A DNA stretch of 64,000 nt, taken from NCBI RefSeq assembly GCF_041080815.1, contig NZ_CP160205.1, positions 5,293,929-5,357,928 on the forward strand, read 5' to 3'. The stretch comes from Mucilaginibacter yixingensis (GTDB lineage Bacteria; Bacteroidota; Bacteroidia; Sphingobacteriales; Sphingobacteriaceae). This document shows, in pieces, positions 7,800 through 16,388 of this stretch. The notes beneath the pieces are model-generated. The model ran no database searches. It was not told the DNA's origin and saw only the letters and a program-made list of their open reading frames with translations. The position numbers were made by a program, and so were the translations under genes. Each line of letters opens with the position of its first letter. Within the stretch, counting starts at the first letter, position 1.

Positions 7800-9215
7800 T
7801 TAGAATTGGAAATAGATAAATTGTTTATTGTTAAACACGCCGAACAGGTAGCAGCTACAAACCATCAGGATAAAGATTACAAAAAACCAAAAGGTGTTTT
7901 TGGTAGGGATGGTGAGCCAATATTTTTCTTTAATGCATAGCAACACAATGAGGCCGATAGAAAAGAAGATCTCGGTTGTATTCATGGCGAATGATGCCGG
8001 CCCGAACGGCTTCATGTGCACTATCTTACCCAGAATATAAAACGCCTCGTGTACATACGGCGAGCGGAAAAACACCCAGGTAACACAGGCAAATAGATAG
8101 GTAATGACAATACTCAGGTTGTTATACAGCCAATGCGGCCATGATTTGGAGAGCTTTTTACGAAACTTCTTGGTTTTAAACTCATACACCATGGCAATAC
8201 CGTGCAACAGGCCGAAAATAACAAACGTCCACCCCGCCCCATGCCACAAACCACTGATGGCAAAGGTGACAATCAAAGCAAATACCACTGCGTTTTTGCC
8301 CCAGTTGCGTCGGGCAATCATAATGGGGGTAAATAAATAATCGTTAAACCAGGTAGAGAGCGAGATATGCCACCTGCGCCAAAACTCGGTAACGCTGGTG
8401 CTGATAAACGGCCTGTCGAAGTTGATCATCAGGTTATAGCCCATCGTGCGGGCTGCGCCCAGGGCGATGTCAGAATATCCCGAAAAATCGCAGTAAATCT
8501 GAAAGCCGTAAAACAATGCGGCCACACAAAGCGACGAGCCTGATTGTGTTTGTGGGTGTGCATAAGCGCCGTCGACAAGGATTGCAATTCTGTCGGCAAT
8601 TACTACTTTTTTAAAGAAACCGGTAGCCATTTGCATAAGGCCGGCTTTCAGGTTTTCAAAGTCGTAGTCGTGCTCTTCATGAAACTGGTGCAGTACATTT
8701 TGCGGGCGCTCAATAGGGCCGGCTACCAGCTGCGGGTAGAACATGACATACAGCGCATAAATGCCAAAATGCTGCTCTGCTTTTTGGTTACCCCGGTAAA
8801 CCTCCAGCGTATAACTCATGGCCTGAAACGTGTGGAACGACAAGCCAATAGGCAACAGGATTTTCAGGTAAGCCAGTGGCGGCGTATGGCCCGATACATC
8901 AAACAGCTCGTTAACGTTAAAGGCAATAAAGTTGTAGTATTTAAAAACGGCCAGCACACCAATATTGGCCACCAAACTCATCACCAGGAAACGGCGTCGT
9001 TTACGGTGATCGGTTATTTTTTCAAGGTAGATGCCTGCATAATAATCAATCACGATAGTGAAACCGAGAATGAGGATATAGATGGGCACAAAGGCCATAT
9101 AAAAGTAGCAGCTGGCTGCCAGCAACAAGATCCACCGGAATTTATAAGGTAGCTTAAAATAAGCTATGGTTACAATGATGTAAAAAAGAATAAACGGAAG
9201 AGAATTAAACAGCAT
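7800..9215 (-). CDS. MBOAT family O-acyltransferase (AlgI-like)
   Basis: A 471-residue integral membrane acyltransferase with about ten hydrophobic segments. The MBOAT signatures are TSVTEFWRRWHISLSTWFND and SGLWHGAGWTFVIFGLLHG, the latter with the catalytic histidine. The family moves acyl groups, usually acetyl, from a cytoplasmic donor across the membrane to a polysaccharide or cell-wall target. It is cotranscribed with the AlgX-like gene. Glycosyltransferase genes follow about 200 bp upstream on the same strand, so an extracellular glycan is the likely target; this is inference. Confidence 0.92.
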   Translation of the reverse strand: MLFNSLPFILFYIIVTIAYFKLPYKFRWILLLAASCYFYMAFVPIYILILGFTIVIDYYAGIYLEKITDHRKRRRFLVMSLVANIGVLAVFKYYNFIAFNVNELFDVSGHTPPLAYLKILLPIGLSFHTFQAMSYTLEVYRGNQKAEQHFGIYALYVMFYPQLVAGPIERPQNVLHQFHEEHDYDFENLKAGLMQMATGFFKKVVIADRIAILVDGAYAHPQTQSGSSLCVAALFYGFQIYCDFSGYSDIALGAARTMGYNLMINFDRPFISTSVTEFWRRWHISLSTWFNDYLFTPIMIARRNWGKNAVVFALIVTFAISGLWHGAGWTFVIFGLLHGIAMVYEFKTKKFRKKLSKSWPHWLYNNLSIVITYLFACVTWVFFRSPYVHEAFYILGKIVHMKPFGPASFAMNTTEIFFSIGLIVLLCIKEKYWLTIPTKNTFWFFVIFILMVCSCYLFGVFNNKQFIYFQF

Positions 9216-9320
9216 TGAACCGGTGTGTAATTTTTAAAGGCGCAAAATTAAGCAAATTAACGTAAGGTAGAAATGAGGGTATGTACAGCGGCAGTGGATA
9301 GGTGTGGGGATGGATGTCCT

Positions 9321-9406
9321 TGTCATGCTGAACTTGTTTCAGCACCCCACTTGCTTGGTAACGTGCCGACCGTCCTGTGGGGTCCCGAAACAAGTTCGGG
9401 ATGACC
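9321..9406. repeat. Family B inverted repeat (gtcatgctgaacttgttt type)
   Basis: The arms tgtcatgctgaacttgtttc / gaaacaagttcgggatgacc pair with a few mismatches, and inner agcacccca / tggggtccc extends them. It separates the MBOAT operon from the glycosyltransferase pair. Confidence 0.85.
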
Positions 9407-9428
9407 TATAGTGCGGCCGAAGAGATAG

Positions 9429-10187
9429 TTAATCATTCGTCCGTCGCTCTTTTAACCAGTACCAGCCCAGGTTAAAGGCAATAATAAAGTGATTGAATAT
9501 GGTTGGTACTAGTCCATAGTAGCGCTTCATAATATCAAAACGCTCCATCAGGCTTTGTTTGTGTTTGGTTTTAGACATGCCGCCAACCATATATTTAGCT
9601 ACATAGCCGGGTACGCGCACAATGGTTTTAGCTTTTTTAGTTGCGCGGATAATCCAGTCGATATCTGCGCTTAACTGATATTTGGGGTCATACGGCTCGG
9701 CCATACTGCGGCGCACATAAATAGCCTGGTGACTAATGCTCATGCCGTATTTAAACCCGCGCCAGGTAAACCGCTCGGGGGCCTTGTGCCGGCGCTGACC
9801 CAGGCTCACCTGTTGATCGGTAATCATCTCGGTTTCGCCATAATAAATATCAGCATCGGGTGCGGCGGCAAAAACATGGGCCACGGTTTCGTTATCATAA
9901 AACTCATCGCCAGAGTTCATGAAGATCACGTAATCGCCGGTAGCTTTGGCCAGGCCTTTGTTCATGGCATCATAAATGCCTTTGTCTTTTTCGCTGATGA
10001 GTTGAGCAATTTTATGGCCCTGCTGCTTTATTTTATCCAGCGTGCCGTCGGTAGAGGCGCCGTCAATCACCAGATATTCAATATTGGTATACGTTTGCCC
10101 GATAACCGAACGCATGGTGCGCTCAATATGCCGGGCATCATTATACACCACCGTTATGACCGATAATTTGGGTTGAAACGTTGCCAT
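9429..10187 (-). CDS. Glycosyltransferase family 2 (WcaE-like)
   Basis: A 252-residue GT-A enzyme. The N-terminus LSVITVVYNDARHIERTMRS and VIDGASTDGT form the nucleotide-sugar binding half, and FMNSGDEFYD holds the acidic residues near the metal site. It resembles colanic-acid-type transferases that add one sugar from an NDP-sugar to a lipid-linked chain at the cytoplasmic membrane. The start overlaps the stop of the upstream GT4 gene by one base (TAATG), so translational coupling is likely. Donor and acceptor unknown. Confidence 0.9.
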   Translation of the reverse strand: MATFQPKLSVITVVYNDARHIERTMRSVIGQTYTNIEYLVIDGASTDGTLDKIKQQGHKIAQLISEKDKGIYDAMNKGLAKATGDYVIFMNSGDEFYDNETVAHVFAAAPDADIYYGETEMITDQQVSLGQRRHKAPERFTWRGFKYGMSISHQAIYVRRSMAEPYDPKYQLSADIDWIIRATKKAKTIVRVPGYVAKYMVGGMSKTKHKQSLMERFDIMKRYYGLVPTIFNHFIIAFNLGWYWLKERRTND

Positions 10188-11452
10188 TATTTTAACAGGG
10201 ATTGATAAACGGCCATGTATTTAGAGGCTACTACCTCATCGTTAAACGTTGCCAGCACTTTCTGGCGGGCGGCTTGTGCCAGTTGGGTACGATCTGCGGT
10301 TGTTAATACGTGATTTAAGCCCGCAGCCAGATCTGTTGCCGATTTATATTTAGCCAGATAGCCGTTCTGCTGATGATCGATCATATCCGGAATGCCGCCC
10401 GTGTTAAAAGCTACCACCGGCACGCCGCAGGCCATGGCTTCCATCACAGTGTTGGGCAGATTATCTTCAATGGCAGGGGTTACAAAAACATCGGCCAGAC
10501 CATATATTTCAGCAATATCTTTTTCTGAACTGATGATGCCCAGCTCATAAGCCTTGAATGGCAGCATCGTGGTGCCAAAAGCCTTGTTTTTGCCAAAAAT
10601 TACCACGGCAATATCATCGGCATCAACATGCTGCTCTTTTAATAACTCCAGCGCTTCAATTAAATAGGTCAAACCTTTGCGGCGATCCATAATGTTGGCT
10701 GCGCCGAAAAGGATAATATGTTTTTCATTACCTATGCCCCATTTGCTGCGCAAGGCGGCTTTATCTCCCGGTTTAAAAACGGTGGAATCGATAGGATTAG
10801 GAATGGTCTCGATACGGAAGCCCGAGAGCAGCGAACTTTTGCGCGCCATATCTGCCAGCCAGTGGCTGCACGTTACAAAAGTGATGCTGTCTTTACGCTC
10901 ATACAAGCGGTTCTTGTGTTTCCATCCGTATGAAGACAGATCTTTGGCTTGGTTGCTGTTCAGCATCCAGCAGTGGCCGCAATGATGCTCAAAATGGTTG
11001 CAATCGCCGGCGTAGTGACAGCCGCCGGTAAAGGTCCACATATCATGCAGGGTCCACACCACTGGCTTGTTGAGGCGCAGCAAACGTTTGAGATCTTTGA
11101 TGGAGAGGAAGCCCTGATTGGTCCAGTGCAGGTGCAAAACATCAGCCTGGGTAATCACCTGTTCTTTGCTGATGTCAGTACCGGTAGATGCTGTTGAAAA
11201 CGCAAAGCGCACAGTTTTATCCGCCTCGTGAAACAGCATAAACGGAATGCGCTCTGCAAAAAAGTTAAGGTTTTTACGCAGGCGACCGATCAGCCCATTA
11301 TTTATTGAAACAACTGCTTCATTATCGGTGCGCTTTTCCTGTACCAGTAAACGCGCCTCAGGTGTTTTTTTGCGCAATGCCCTTAGCAGGCGCATACAGG
11401 CGGCAGGAGCGCCACCACCGGCGTCGGCAGTGTTAATTAGGGTAACTTTCAT
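10187..11452 (-). CDS. Glycosyltransferase family 4
   Basis: A two-domain GT-B enzyme of 421 residues. The N-terminal domain begins MKVTLINTADAGGGAP and includes VVWTLHDMWTFTGGCHYAG, a segment common in exopolysaccharide GT4 enzymes. The C-terminal domain has EDNLPNTVMEAMACG and VPVVAFNTGG, the E-x7-E region that binds the donor nucleotide. An ATG 9 nt further upstream is also possible; 11452 gives the canonical N-terminus. It overlaps the GT2 gene by one base and is divergent from the acetyltransferase gene. Confidence 0.92.
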   Translation of the reverse strand: MKVTLINTADAGGGAPAACMRLLRALRKKTPEARLLVQEKRTDNEAVVSINNGLIGRLRKNLNFFAERIPFMLFHEADKTVRFAFSTASTGTDISKEQVITQADVLHLHWTNQGFLSIKDLKRLLRLNKPVVWTLHDMWTFTGGCHYAGDCNHFEHHCGHCWMLNSNQAKDLSSYGWKHKNRLYERKDSITFVTCSHWLADMARKSSLLSGFRIETIPNPIDSTVFKPGDKAALRSKWGIGNEKHIILFGAANIMDRRKGLTYLIEALELLKEQHVDADDIAVVIFGKNKAFGTTMLPFKAYELGIISSEKDIAEIYGLADVFVTPAIEDNLPNTVMEAMACGVPVVAFNTGGIPDMIDHQQNGYLAKYKSATDLAAGLNHVLTTADRTQLAQAARQKVLATFNDEVVASKYMAVYQSLLK

Positions 11453-11513
11453 GGCAGGCATTGCTTTTTAGGGCAATGATAATGATTATATGCCAATAGC
11501 CACAGTTGCCATT

Positions 11514-11521
11514 TACCTTTG
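11514..11521 (+). promoter_or_regulatory. -7 promoter box for the acetyltransferase gene
   Basis: TACCTTTG is a full match to TAnnTTTG, 68 nt before the ATG at 11590, in the divergent gap. The -33 element is not obvious. Confidence 0.45.
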
Positions 11522-11589
11522 CCCGTAATAATTTTGTGCGCGCCGCTATATCATCAAAATGAAAATTTTACTTTTGATGCTCAGCAACA

Positions 11590-12141
11590 ATGGCAAACAA
11601 CATTAGCTATAATCTATTTCAGGACCAAAAGGCAAACCGGGGCAACTTTAAGGGGCAACTGGTGATGTTCTTATTTCGGTTGGTGATGCTGATTAACCGC
11701 TCAATGATCCTGAAGGTGATCTTGTTTCCGTACCTGATGTTTTACCGCTTTTTTGTGGAGTGGGTGCTGGGTGTTGAACTACCCCGTAAAACACAGGTAG
11801 GCCGCGGATTGATTATCTATCACGGTCAGGCACTGGTGGTAAATTTTAAAACTATTATTGGCGAGAACTGCGTACTGCGTAACTCGGTTACCATTGGTCA
11901 TAAAAAGCTGGCCGACGGCACGCTGAGCGGCTGCCCGCGTATAGGCAACAACGTAGATATTGGTGCTAACGCCTGCATCATCGGCGATATTACCATCGGC
12001 AACAACGTTATTATTGGTGCCGGTGCGGTAGTGGTGAAAGATGTGCCGGATAATTGTACAGTGGTAGGAAACCCGGGGAGAATCCTGAGTTCCACACCCC
12101 TCCCAACCCTCCCCGAAGGGGAGGGCTTTAGAACTAATTGA
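11590..12141 (+). CDS. Serine acetyltransferase-like hexapeptide O-acetyltransferase
   Basis: A 183-residue left-handed beta-helix acetyltransferase (WcaB/CysE type) that uses acetyl-CoA. Hexapeptide repeats run from about residue 85 to 160 (IGENCVLRNSVTIGH, IGNNVDIGANACIIGD, IGNNVIIGAGAVVVKD), ending in VVGNPGRIL, where the family normally stops. The last roughly 15 residues (SSTPLPTLPEGEGFRTN) are encoded by the left arm of a family D repeat, so the natural C-terminus was replaced or extended by the element. The glycan setting suggests O-acetylation of a sugar rather than cysteine synthesis. Confidence 0.88.
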   Translation: MANNISYNLFQDQKANRGNFKGQLVMFLFRLVMLINRSMILKVILFPYLMFYRFFVEWVLGVELPRKTQVGRGLIIYHGQALVVNFKTIIGENCVLRNSVTIGHKKLADGTLSGCPRIGNNVDIGANACIIGDITIGNNVIIGAGAVVVKDVPDNCTVVGNPGRILSSTPLPTLPEGEGFRTN

Positions 12142-12255
12142 AGCTTAATCATGAGTGAGAATAATAATCAGACCGATTCTTTAAATGTCGATAAAGGCAA
12201 AGAAACCACGCCATCAGGAGCCCTCCCCCTCGGGGAGGGTTTGGGGGGGGGGGGG
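12094..12255. repeat. Family D inverted repeat spanning two coding regions
   Basis: The left arm (12094-12130, ctcccaaccctccccgaagg...) and right arm (12219-12255, agccctccccctcgggg...) are imperfect reverse complements about 90 bp apart. The left arm encodes the end of the acetyltransferase and the right arm encodes residues 24-35 of the methyltransferase. The right arm has decayed into 13 consecutive G (12243-12255). Confidence 0.85.
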
Positions 12256-12999
12256 TTAACCGACCGCGCCTTCTGGAAAGCCTTTTGGGAATCAAAGAAA
12301 GACTTGATTTTTCACATAAAGCCCGATTATTATTTTGGCGATATGATGGGCAAACTGATTGCCGATAAAGGCATCAAAAACGCTATTGAGTTGGGTGGTT
12401 TCCCTGGTTATTATGCCACTTATCTCAAGAAATACCAGCACCTGGAAACCACGCTGTTTGACTATTATATTCACAAACCCATCATTGATGAACTGCTCAC
12501 GTTTAACGGATTGAAGCCGGGCGATGTACAGATCATCGAATCGGACCTGTTTACTTATCAGCCAGAAAAACTGTATGATATGGTGACCTCGTTTGGTCTG
12601 ATTGAGCATTTTAGCGATACCAAAGATATCATCAACCGTCACCTTAACTTCCTGAAACCCGGTGGCGTGCTGTTTATTACCCTCCCCAACTTTAAAGGCG
12701 TAAACGGCTGGGTGCAACGCAGGTTTGACCGCGCTAATTACGATAAGCATTTCATCGAAAGTATGGATTTGCCACGCCTTACCCGAATTTGCAAAGAGCT
12801 GGGCTTGGAGGAGGTGGAAAGCACCTATCATGGCCGTTTCTCTGTTTGGCTGGAGAACCGCGCGCAACAGAGTGGCCTGGTAAAAGGCCTGGTAAAAACC
12901 ATTTGGCTGGCCGGTAAGGTGTTTACTAAGCTGGTGCCTGTGGAGACCAAATCATTATCGCCATATATTGTGGTAAAGGCGGTGAAACCATTAGCTTAA
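12151..12999 (+). CDS. Class I SAM-dependent methyltransferase
   Basis: A 282-residue Rossmann-fold methyltransferase. SAM motif I is NAIELGGFPGYYATYL, and the acidic and post-motif segments are FGLIEHFSDTKDII and LKPGGVLFITLPNF. It starts 9 nt after the acetyltransferase gene, so the two are cotranscribed, and is probably a glycan or lipid-carrier modifying enzyme. Residues about 24-35 (ALPLGEGLGGGG) come from the family D repeat and include four glycines from a 13-G tract. A slip of one base in this tract would frameshift the protein, giving possible phase variation. The next in-frame ATG is at 12343, still before motif I. Confidence 0.88.
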   Translation: MSENNNQTDSLNVDKGKETTPSGALPLGEGLGGGGLTDRAFWKAFWESKKDLIFHIKPDYYFGDMMGKLIADKGIKNAIELGGFPGYYATYLKKYQHLETTLFDYYIHKPIIDELLTFNGLKPGDVQIIESDLFTYQPEKLYDMVTSFGLIEHFSDTKDIINRHLNFLKPGGVLFITLPNFKGVNGWVQRRFDRANYDKHFIESMDLPRLTRICKELGLEEVESTYHGRFSVWLENRAQQSGLVKGLVKTIWLAGKVFTKLVPVETKSLSPYIVVKAVKPLA

Positions 13000-13386
13000 A
13001 TTTAATTTCCTGGTCTGCATAATGTGCGGGGCCATTCATCAACAACGGCTTTGTAAACACCAGACGTTCCTCCGGAACGTATCCGGACAATGCCGCTTTG
13101 CTACCCACCAAACATCCCTCCGGGATGAAAAACGAGATTCGTTCCAGCGGAATGCTGGTCAGTTGCTATCAACCGTATCTGTCTAGAACGTCCCAGCGGA
13201 ACGCCTGGTGAAAGACGACTTTATCAGTATTCTGTTTTGCCTCGAACAAGCGTGTCTCTTTCATTCCTCACAAAATCACCACTTTAAATTTATTTTCCTG
13301 CCCATGTAATATTTAACTAAATTTTTCGTCATATACCGCAACCGATCACAAACGGCCAAACTGAAACCTATATCAACCAAACCTAA
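13000..13386. repeat. Intergenic region with family K short palindromes
   Basis: This 387-bp gap holds several copies of a short palindromic module: acgttcctccggaacgt (13064-13080), catccctccgggatg (13113-13127), gttccagcggaatgc (about 13140-13155) and gaacgtcccagcggaacgcc (about 13187-13206). The remaining 170 bp before the receptor gene is AT-rich and shows no clear promoter match or RNA structure. Confidence 0.65.
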
Positions 13387-16122
13387 ATGACCAAATCTAT
13401 CGCAATCCTGTGTGCTTTGCTGTGCCTTATTGTGTCAGCATCTGCGCAAAATCGCGGAAACATTCATGGGAAAATTATTGACTCCGCCAACCACGAGCCA
13501 ATGGATTTTGCTACTGTTGCCGCTGTAAACCCTAAAGATTCATCATTAATTTCTTACACGCTTACCACAAAAGGAGGGGCTTTTGCATTGCATAACCTGC
13601 CGGCGGGTAAACCGCTAAAACTGGTGGTATCATTTGTCAGCTACCAGAACTATCGTGAAGAGTTTATGCTGGACAAAGGCGAGACGCACGACTTTGGCTC
13701 CATCAAACTAAGCAGCAAAATTGCCAGCCTGAGCGAAGTGAAAATAACAGCTGATGCACCGCCTGTTATGGCAAAGAAAGATACCATTGAGTTTAACGCA
13801 GAGGCCTTTAAAACACCGCCCAACGCCGTAGTTGAAGAGTTGTTGCGCCGCTTGCCCGGTGTTGAGGTGGATATGGATGGTAATATCACCTACAACGGTA
13901 AAACAGTAAACAAGCTGATGGTAAATGGCAAACGCTTTTTTGCCAACGACCCGCGCATAGCATCAAAAAACCTTGATGCAGCCCTGATTGCTAAAGTACA
14001 GGTATATGATGACCGGGAGGATGACCCAGACCACCTCATCCCAGACTCGAAAGTAAATAAGATTATCAATCTGAAACTAAAAGCTGCTATTAAGAAGAGC
14101 ACTTTTGGCAAACTGCACGGCGGCGCCGGTACGCGTGACCGTTGGGATGCGGGCCTGCTCTATAACCAAATGCGCGATACGCTGCAGGCCAGTTTAATAT
14201 TGGTTGGCAACAACCTAAACCGTACCGGGTTTAACAGCAATGATCTGGGCACTATGGGGGGCTTTAACCGTAGCAATGGTTCAAATGGTGGTTATAACAC
14301 GGGCATAGCTACCGGAGGGCGCAACCCATCTGGCATACAAACAGTAGCGTCGGGCGGTCTTAACCTCAATAACGATTATGGCAAGAAGTTAAAAGTTAAC
14401 CTGCTTTATTATTACAGCTACACTAAGGATGAGAACAATTCATCTCAGTTTAATCAACAACTTTTTTCAGATACCACACTTTTTGGCAGAAACAGCTACA
14501 CACGTAACAACGTTACCAACAATCATAACATTAGCGGTTTGGTAGAGTGGAACCCTGATACTACCACCAAGATCAGGTATCAGCCTAAGGTTACCTTTAC
14601 CAATAGTAATGGGGGAAGCCATAGTAATAGCTTTACCTATAATAATTTTGTTCCCCAAATAAACCAGTCTGATAACACCTCAAGCAACGCTAACAATAAC
14701 TTTCAGTTTCAGCACACCCTGAGTTATTACCATCAAAAAGGTAAGGATGGGCCATCGCTTAATATTAACCATAGCTTGTCTGTCAACCCGGGTAGCGGAC
14801 AAAGCTATAACACCAATTTAATTACGTCTTATACGTCTGCACTGCCCTCTGCCAATTTGTATAGGCTAAGCGATGATGCTAACGAAAGCAGCAGTGGTAA
14901 TTTGAGTGTTAACTACCGCTATCCGTTTAATAAAAAGTTTACCGGTACGGTTAATGCCAATGCTAATTATAGCTATAGCCACGGGCGCAATTTTATTTAT
15001 GACGAGGATCTGAAAACCGGCCAGTACACTATTTATATAGACAGCCTGAGCCGCAACATGATCCGTAGGCAAATGACGGAGACTTTGCACCCCGAACTAC
15101 AGTACCAGGTAACTAAGAAAACCCGCCTCACGGCCGGTTTGGATGTACAGTTGATGCAAACTTACAACATCTTCCATCGCAATCTGCCCGATCTTAACCG
15201 TCATGACGTGTTCCTGATGCCATCATTCAGCATGTACACCGGTAACTTTAGTTTTGATTACAATACTTATGTGAGGCAGCCAGATATTAATAGTTTGATG
15301 CCAGATACACTGGTTTACAACCAGCTTTCCAGCTCGGCCGGTAACCCCGACTTGAAGCCTACGCGCACCCATAGTTTTTACGCCAGCTATTACGCCAGCA
15401 ACAGCGATAAAAACATCAACTATAATATTTACGGCAACCTCTCTATTGATGAGAACAGCATTTCTAGTCAGCGCGTAATTACTGCGCAGGGTGCCAGTTT
15501 CACCAGACCCATTAACCGCAATGGCGCTTACTATGCTTATGCCGGTGTGGCATTTAGCAAAGGGTTTAAGAAAATAAACAAATGGCAGGTCAGGTATTCT
15601 CCGCGCATCTTCTTTAATTATCAACGCAGCTTTTTCCAGGTTAATAACAAGGAGGGTTTCACACTTACTTACGCTGCCCAATTTTATCAGCAATGCTATC
15701 TTAATTATGATAATAAGTTTGATCTTAACCCGAGTATCAATATTTCTCCCCGCATCACTACGTACCAGGACGTAGATTATCCGCGGGTAAATTATGTATC
15801 GCGCGGTTTTTCATTACCGCTTAACGTGCGCGGTGTTAAGCACTGGGTATTTGAGGCTAATTATGATTATACGTACAACCCGCTGGCTACGCAGGGCTTT
15901 CAGCGCACCATGAACATCGTCAATATAGCTGTTACCCGTTTGTTCCAGTTTCGAGATCGCGGGGAGATCAAGCTATCATGCTATGACCTGTTTGACCAAA
16001 ATGTTAGTTCCTATCGGTACGCAACAGGCAACATTACTGCCGACGTGCAAAGCCTGGTGCTGAAAAGATATTTCCTGCTGACGTATGCTTACCGGTTTAC
16101 TAAGACGATTACGAAGAAGTAG
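13387..16122 (+). CDS. Outer-membrane beta-barrel protein, TonB-receptor-like
   Basis: A 911-residue outer membrane protein. It has a signal peptide (SIAILCALLCLIVSASAQ), then a carboxypeptidase-regulatory-like domain (about 24-110: IHGKIIDSANHEPMDFATVA), then a plug-like domain (about 125-220: LRRLPGVEVDMDGNITYNGK, TVNKLMVNGKRFFANDPR), then a large barrel rich in Asn and Tyr. It lacks a clear SusC signature and no SusD gene follows, so it is more like the OMP_b-brl_3 family than a glycan importer. The substrate is unknown. It is monocistronic. Confidence 0.9.
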   Translation: MTKSIAILCALLCLIVSASAQNRGNIHGKIIDSANHEPMDFATVAAVNPKDSSLISYTLTTKGGAFALHNLPAGKPLKLVVSFVSYQNYREEFMLDKGETHDFGSIKLSSKIASLSEVKITADAPPVMAKKDTIEFNAEAFKTPPNAVVEELLRRLPGVEVDMDGNITYNGKTVNKLMVNGKRFFANDPRIASKNLDAALIAKVQVYDDREDDPDHLIPDSKVNKIINLKLKAAIKKSTFGKLHGGAGTRDRWDAGLLYNQMRDTLQASLILVGNNLNRTGFNSNDLGTMGGFNRSNGSNGGYNTGIATGGRNPSGIQTVASGGLNLNNDYGKKLKVNLLYYYSYTKDENNSSQFNQQLFSDTTLFGRNSYTRNNVTNNHNISGLVEWNPDTTTKIRYQPKVTFTNSNGGSHSNSFTYNNFVPQINQSDNTSSNANNNFQFQHTLSYYHQKGKDGPSLNINHSLSVNPGSGQSYNTNLITSYTSALPSANLYRLSDDANESSSGNLSVNYRYPFNKKFTGTVNANANYSYSHGRNFIYDEDLKTGQYTIYIDSLSRNMIRRQMTETLHPELQYQVTKKTRLTAGLDVQLMQTYNIFHRNLPDLNRHDVFLMPSFSMYTGNFSFDYNTYVRQPDINSLMPDTLVYNQLSSSAGNPDLKPTRTHSFYASYYASNSDKNINYNIYGNLSIDENSISSQRVITAQGASFTRPINRNGAYYAYAGVAFSKGFKKINKWQVRYSPRIFFNYQRSFFQVNNKEGFTLTYAAQFYQQCYLNYDNKFDLNPSINISPRITTYQDVDYPRVNYVSRGFSLPLNVRGVKHWVFEANYDYTYNPLATQGFQRTMNIVNIAVTRLFQFRDRGEIKLSCYDLFDQNVSSYRYATGNITADVQSLVLKRYFLLTYAYRFTKTITKK

Positions 16123-16153
16123 CGGCTAAGAAAAAGACCTCTTTACAAAGAAA

Positions 16154-16242
16154 TGTCATCCCGAACGAAAGTGAGGGACCTTTTCGGTTTTGCATCCCGT
16201 TTGATCGCTTCGAAAAGATCTCTCCCTACGGCCGGGATGACG
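16154..16242. repeat. Family B-like inverted repeat
   Basis: Arms gtcatcccg (16155-16163) / cgggatgac (16233-16241) are exact. Inner segments gagggaccttttcg / cgaaaagatctctccc pair imperfectly. It lies between the receptor gene and the Gly/His-rich gene. Confidence 0.8.
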
Positions 16243-16388
16243 TTTTTTATTTCTGCGTTTTGTTATTGTTTAATCGCGCAATCACTAATCATTGTCACCT
16301 TATTGTCTGCATTTCATAAATAATTTACGCGCTGTTAAACCGTTGAGTATGTTATCCGTCTATGATAATAAATAGACTGAAACAGATT

